From assembly GCF_000182925.2 (NCBI RefSeq), contig NC_026507.1, forward strand, positions 1,984,001-2,048,000: a stretch of DNA of 64,000 nucleotides, written 5' to 3'. Shown in pieces: positions 56,467-64,000 of the stretch. This DNA comes from Neurospora crassa OR74A. Its lineage: Eukaryota > Ascomycota > Sordariomycetes > Sordariales > Sordariaceae. Position 1 is the first letter of the stretch, and the number at the start of each line of letters is the position of its first letter. The notes under the pieces were generated by a model that was not told the DNA's origin, made no database searches, and saw nothing but the letters and a program-made list of their open reading frames with translations. Both the position numbers and the translations under genes were made by a program.

Positions 56467-56842
56467 TTAACAATGACACTGAAGGTGCGATGGTAGACTT
56501 ACATAGTAGAAGCGAAAACGAGTCTTGGGCCACTATACGTACACAATGATCTCGTAAGGCTGTCCTGCTGATTCACTGCCACTCAAAGACGAGGTGACGG
56601 TCCCGAATGGTCCTTCCACCATAGGTGGGGTAGGTATCTCGCAAGTGTCTGTTTGTCACGAGTTATTATCAAAGTGGTCATTTTGTGTAGCGAAACTACC
56701 AAATGCCGTTGTGTTCTTCACGAGAACACAAATACTTCTGGGCACCCCCTTCCTTCCTTCCTTTTTTTTTTTAGTGCATGTGTGCCGCATATCTGTATGT
56801 CTTTGTATGTGTTTGTATGTTTTCTCAACTTCGAATAGCCAA
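56467..56842. other. Interval between tRNA-Leu and the 3' end of qa-1F
   Basis: No gene visible. It probably holds the qa-1F 3' region. Confidence 0.6.
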
Positions 56843-59293
56843 CTATTGCTCATACGTGCTGATATCGCTAAAATTACACCCTGGGACAAACCCGAGGTTC
56901 GTCATGAACTGCGGATCAACGTCAACCGCATCCGTGTACTCGATCGATGCCAGATCATCCACCATCGCATCATAGTCTACAGTCGAATATCCGAAATTGG
57001 CCATGGGGACGAGGTTACTATGGTAAGGAGGATGGTTCGTTGTACTATCAACGTATGGCGGGGGTGGTCTGGGAGGAGCACCTCCAGGCGCAAGGGCCAC
57101 CGAGGCCTCGTTCAAGTGGGTGGCAGGTGGTGGATATGTACTGAGAATGCCATGGGTATTGACTGATCCGTAGTCATTGGTTTGAGTAATTGCGTCTAGG
57201 GCCGCATCGCTATTGTAGGGGGTAGGATTCGGTATTCCATTAAACCGATCATTGACCGGATTTATTGACGTTGACAGGGGCTGTTCCATGACATGGGGCA
57301 TGATACTTGCAGTGGCAGTCGCAGTCGGCGGAAGCTCAAGTTGTCGTATGGGTTGGAGGCCAGTATTGCTGTGTCGGCCTCCCCGAGGCCAAATGGAGGA
57401 GTAGGCGGGGAAAAGCTCTTCCAAGTGCCTTCGATGCCGCTCTGAAGAATGTGATTGTTTCTTTAAAGCAAGAAGGGAGTCTAGAAGAGAAGGGATCAGA
57501 GGTGGGATTGCATATGTACCAAACCGCTTCTGATACTGATCAAGAGTTTCGATCAGAAGATGCGAGTAGTGTTCGTTGAGAGGCTCAGAAAAGGCAGCTG
57601 CCCATAAATAAACGGTACGGGTAAGGTATGCAGTAGGCACAAAAGCCGATGCTGTATCCTGGGAAAGGACAAAGACGCTGAAGGGAGAATTGTGGCCGAT
57701 TACCTGCTGCAACCGCGACCTGAACTCCAAGGGAGCGTTCTGTGAAGATGTTCGTATTCTTGGCAGAAGCTCCAAAGCAACCAGCTTGGTCACGCCATAT
57801 AGGTGGTTGAATGTGCTTAAAGGGTATGCCGGGTTCCTCAACATTTGCAGCATGGTGTGTTCACCGCCTAAGCCCTCACATGGTGTCCACGGCTCCCATT
57901 GATCTTGACCGTCTTCAGGTAACGGCAGATCCGCAATGTCGTCTGGCTTGAGATGGGCCGGCACGTTGTGTCTCATAGACACAATGGTATCCACGATGAA
58001 GCACGCGACGAGCAGCGCACGCATTCTTGGTCGTGGCCGGTCATCATCAGGAGGCAACTGGGTGCGAACAACAAGTAGGACGCGGACCGCAAAGCCAACC
58101 AGCAACCAAGCAGACTCCCAATCATCCCGCCCAAGGCTTACGAGACAAAGAAGCAGCAACGCTCTGCAGTGCTGAACCTGGAACGGCCCGCTTTCCAAAG
58201 GTATGAGCTTTCGGGCTGTGTCAGATATGTCTGCAGGTGAAGGATTGATGGCATTGTCATGGCCATGAGCAGCTGAAGCTGGACCCGTAGCACTCGATGC
58301 AGCAGTAGCAGCAGCCTGGAAGGACGCCAGGGCGAGCGCGCTCCAGAGCTCGGCATGAACGCCAGACTCGACATTCGCAGAGGGAAGCAACGAGCCTTGT
58401 TCAGAGTACTGGTACAATGCTTGGTACATGTCTTTCTTCTCGAGGATAGGGAGCCAAGAATGCGTGTAGGAAAAGTAGATATCCAGCAGGCGCCAATGAT
58501 TGGGTGGTAGCTTCCCTATCCCGGTACCATCTGGCTGAAGGTTGTTTTCCAGGGTGTTTGCCGAAATAGGTGGTCGGACCGGGCCTGGTAGAGTGCGTGT
58601 CTCAGCTGTACTAGACTTAGGCGCCGAGAAAGTCAAGTGAGGCGCATGAGGGAAGTCGGATGTCTTTGCCCCGGCATCTTGGACATTTATGTCTTCGGAC
58701 GGGGATTGGCCGTCTTCAGATGGATCTTGTGCGGCCTGACCTGAGAGAAGACGGGTGATGCTTTTGTTGACTCGACTCGTCGCCCATCTTGCATGCAGGC
58801 GTTCTGCAGCAGGCGAGTCTTTGCCGACCAGGAGAGCGCTGCCCTGGCCAGCATCACGGACCAAAAGATTGTGGAGGGCGTCCTCGCTGCGGGCAACGTT
58901 CTCGAACATCCAAGCCAGAGCCAGTTCGAGAGTGCGGATGTAGCCCGTCTGGACTCCTCGCTTCTTGGGACTGGCCTGGTAGGTACACGACCGGCCCTGC
59001 GACACACAGGGGAAGCAAGCCGGCTGGATTCCATCACACTTTTCACGTGCAGCTCGACACTGATCACAGGCCCTCGAGACTCTCTGGCGTTTCGAACGAG
59101 CGGGCTCGACAAGTAACGTCGTCGTGGTAGGGCCGAGGCCGGGTGTGTCAATGTTGGTCAAGTCCGCAAAACGGGCGTTGTTGCTGCTTGCTGCAGTGTT
59201 AGCGACATGACCATCAGCATTGCCATCAGCATGGCCATCAGCGTGGGCATTGGCTTCGGCAGCGGCATTGAGTGTCTTGCGTTTAGGCGGCAT
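56843..59293 (-). CDS. qa-1F: Quinic acid pathway transcriptional activator QA-1F
   Basis: Zn(II)2Cys6 activator that turns on the qa genes when quinate is present. Single exon, 816 residues, the exact length I recall for N. crassa QA-1F. The N terminus has an imperfect His/Ala/Asp/Gly repeat (NAHADGHADGNADGH). The binuclear zinc cluster is CDQCRAAREKCDG ... CFPCVSQGRSC, with Cys at residues 76, 79, 86, 93, 96 and 103, preceded by basic KRQRVSRA and followed by the linker SPKKRGVQTGYIRTLELALA. The large middle region matches the fungal-specific transcription factor domain (NHWRLLDIYFSYTHSWLPIL near residue 265). The C terminus is Pro- and Asp-rich (VDYDAMVDDLASIEYTDAVD), a likely activation segment. 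It is transcribed away from qa-1S, with a QA-type operator between them, which fits the known autoregulation. Confidence 0.96.
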   Translation of the reverse strand: MPPKRKTLNAAAEANAHADGHADGNADGHVANTAASSNNARFADLTNIDTPGLGPTTTTLLVEPARSKRQRVSRACDQCRAAREKCDGIQPACFPCVSQGRSCTYQASPKKRGVQTGYIRTLELALAWMFENVARSEDALHNLLVRDAGQGSALLVGKDSPAAERLHARWATSRVNKSITRLLSGQAAQDPSEDGQSPSEDINVQDAGAKTSDFPHAPHLTFSAPKSSTAETRTLPGPVRPPISANTLENNLQPDGTGIGKLPPNHWRLLDIYFSYTHSWLPILEKKDMYQALYQYSEQGSLLPSANVESGVHAELWSALALASFQAAATAASSATGPASAAHGHDNAINPSPADISDTARKLIPLESGPFQVQHCRALLLLCLVSLGRDDWESAWLLVGFAVRVLLVVRTQLPPDDDRPRPRMRALLVACFIVDTIVSMRHNVPAHLKPDDIADLPLPEDGQDQWEPWTPCEGLGGEHTMLQMLRNPAYPLSTFNHLYGVTKLVALELLPRIRTSSQNAPLEFRSRLQQVIGHNSPFSVFVLSQDTASAFVPTAYLTRTVYLWAAAFSEPLNEHYSHLLIETLDQYQKRFGTYAIPPLIPSLLDSLLALKKQSHSSERHRRHLEELFPAYSSIWPRGGRHSNTGLQPIRQLELPPTATATASIMPHVMEQPLSTSINPVNDRFNGIPNPTPYNSDAALDAITQTNDYGSVNTHGILSTYPPPATHLNEASVALAPGGAPPRPPPPYVDSTTNHPPYHSNLVPMANFGYSTVDYDAMVDDLASIEYTDAVDVDPQFMTNLGFVPGCNFSDISTYEQ
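59207..59257. repeat. 12-base coding repeat in qa-1F N terminus
   Basis: Imperfect units of the type GCCATCAGCATG encode the His/Ala/Asp/Gly repeat near the start of QA-1F. Such repeats change in number easily, so length variation between strains is likely. Confidence 0.7.
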
Positions 59294-63224
<3,931 letters not shown>

Positions 63225-64000
63225 AACAAAGAGACATGCGGATCTCACGGTCTTGATTTCGGGGCGGGCTGTCGGCATTAGGGTACCACTCGGAGCGATT
63301 TGGGCGGACAGCAACAAGATCTGCTCGGAGTACTAAACCCAGATCCGTCTTTGCTCCTGGAGCCGGCACTTCTATTGTCAGCACGGGCTACCAACACCGC
63401 GACAGCACGGTGAAGCGATCGGCTGAGGGGAACACTTGGCGCTGATAATTGGAGGGAGGAAGAGGAGGTGTACGATCCACCTCATATGTATATCCTCGAC
63501 AATACCTTCCAGTTTCAAGGATACTGGGTATCGAACTATCAGGCGCTGGCTGGGTAATGGCTTTTCCGTTCATGCACAGAGATGCAGCTTCTCAGATGTG
63601 ATGGCTCATCGGTATCAACGTTTACGACCGTGGCCAGTCATGCTGTCTCGGGTAAAGGGGCTCGAGAGGTTGAAGATGAAAGGGGCTGAACAACCACCGT
63701 TGTCGACACTGTCGTCCCCCGGTTATACATTCATCCTCACCCTCCAAAAACTCTGCGCTAGCACGTCGGCGGTTTGTGGGGTCGTTGTTGAGCAGGGGTT
63801 GCACTGGACAGCCAGCTGCCGGCTCAACACTCATCAGCTTCACTTCTTCAGTGCGGGGAAGCTCGGGGGTTGGACACTGAGACGCTGACGATGAGCTGGA
63901 ACAGGTCGGTCACTTTGCCACGAAGAGTCCCGGCATCTGGGGTTTGGCTGTTGCCATGCACTCTGGATTTTCTGGGGTTACGATCCGTAATTGTGCCGGT
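63225..64000. other. Downstream of qa-1S
   Basis: No coding signal is recognised; in particular no quinate permease residues are seen, so qa-y must start or end beyond the window. A weak 13-of-16 QA-like match (GGTTATACATTCATCC) occurs near 63720 and is not called. Confidence 0.55.

Noticed and set aside
63720-63735. Second QA-1F operator (GGTTATACATTCATCC)
   Set aside because: Only 13 of 16 positions match and the half-sites are not symmetric; likely chance.

Overview
This is nuclear DNA of a filamentous ascomycete, and almost certainly a Neurospora (N. crassa or a very close relative). Genes carry short introns with GTAAGT-like donors and CTAAC-like branch points, coding third positions favour C and G, and intergenic DNA is long and rich in microsatellites. 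The right end settles the genus. A divergent pair matches the two regulators of the quinic acid (qa) cluster: a Zn2Cys6 activator of exactly 816 codons (qa-1F) and a repressor built from the last three AROM domains, 918 codons after splicing (qa-1S). A sulfatase about 37 kb away fits ars-1, which I recall being linked to qa on linkage group VII. All splice sites were read by eye.

Layout, left to right. 0.5-1.5 kb: ribosomal protein uS5 (rps2), with a telobox in its promoter. 2.3-6.2 kb: a secreted Ser/Thr-rich mucin with a WSC domain, whose frame is interrupted by one TAG and then stays open for 239 more codons. 6.2-12.3 kb: gene-poor, with only weak small frames on the minus strand. 12.3-13.6 kb: an acetate-transporter-family gene behind five CreA-like sites. 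13.6-18.7 kb: gene-poor. 18.7-20.5 kb: a soluble-type fumarate reductase. 20.9 kb: a decayed tRNA-like relic.

21.3-40.9 kb is gene-dense: ars-1 (-), a 14-helix MFS transporter (+), a WDR68/DCAF7-like WD40 protein (-), mitochondrial ribosomal protein bL36m (+), a three-exon LYR-motif protein (-), NatD N-terminal acetyltransferase (+), a poorly resolved hypothetical gene with Trp-rich repeats (-), a decayed gene remnant (-), eEF1B-alpha (-), a four-helix MARVEL-like protein (+) and the GPI transamidase subunit PIG-S/Gpi17 (-).

42.7-64 kb holds a very-long-chain acyl-CoA synthetase (FAT1 type), a 1-Cys peroxiredoxin, a Kelch/BTB protein of the Mds3/Pmd1/Ral2 type behind a long leader, phosphopantetheine adenylyltransferase, an intron-bearing tRNA-Leu(AAG), then qa-1F and qa-1S. 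Between the last two lies a near-perfect 16-bp QA-1F-type operator. QA-1F switches on quinate catabolism and QA-1S holds it off without inducer; the structural qa genes should lie just beyond the right edge.

Most of the window is housekeeping (translation, mitochondria, GPI anchors, lipid activation, CoA) interleaved with two classic regulated loci (sulfur-controlled ars-1, quinate-controlled qa). I saw no intact transposon, CRISPR array or clear viral relic. The least explained signals are the in-frame TAG in the mucin gene, the broken-looking minus-strand genes at 32.8-35.1 kb, and the tRNA-like relic at 20.9 kb.
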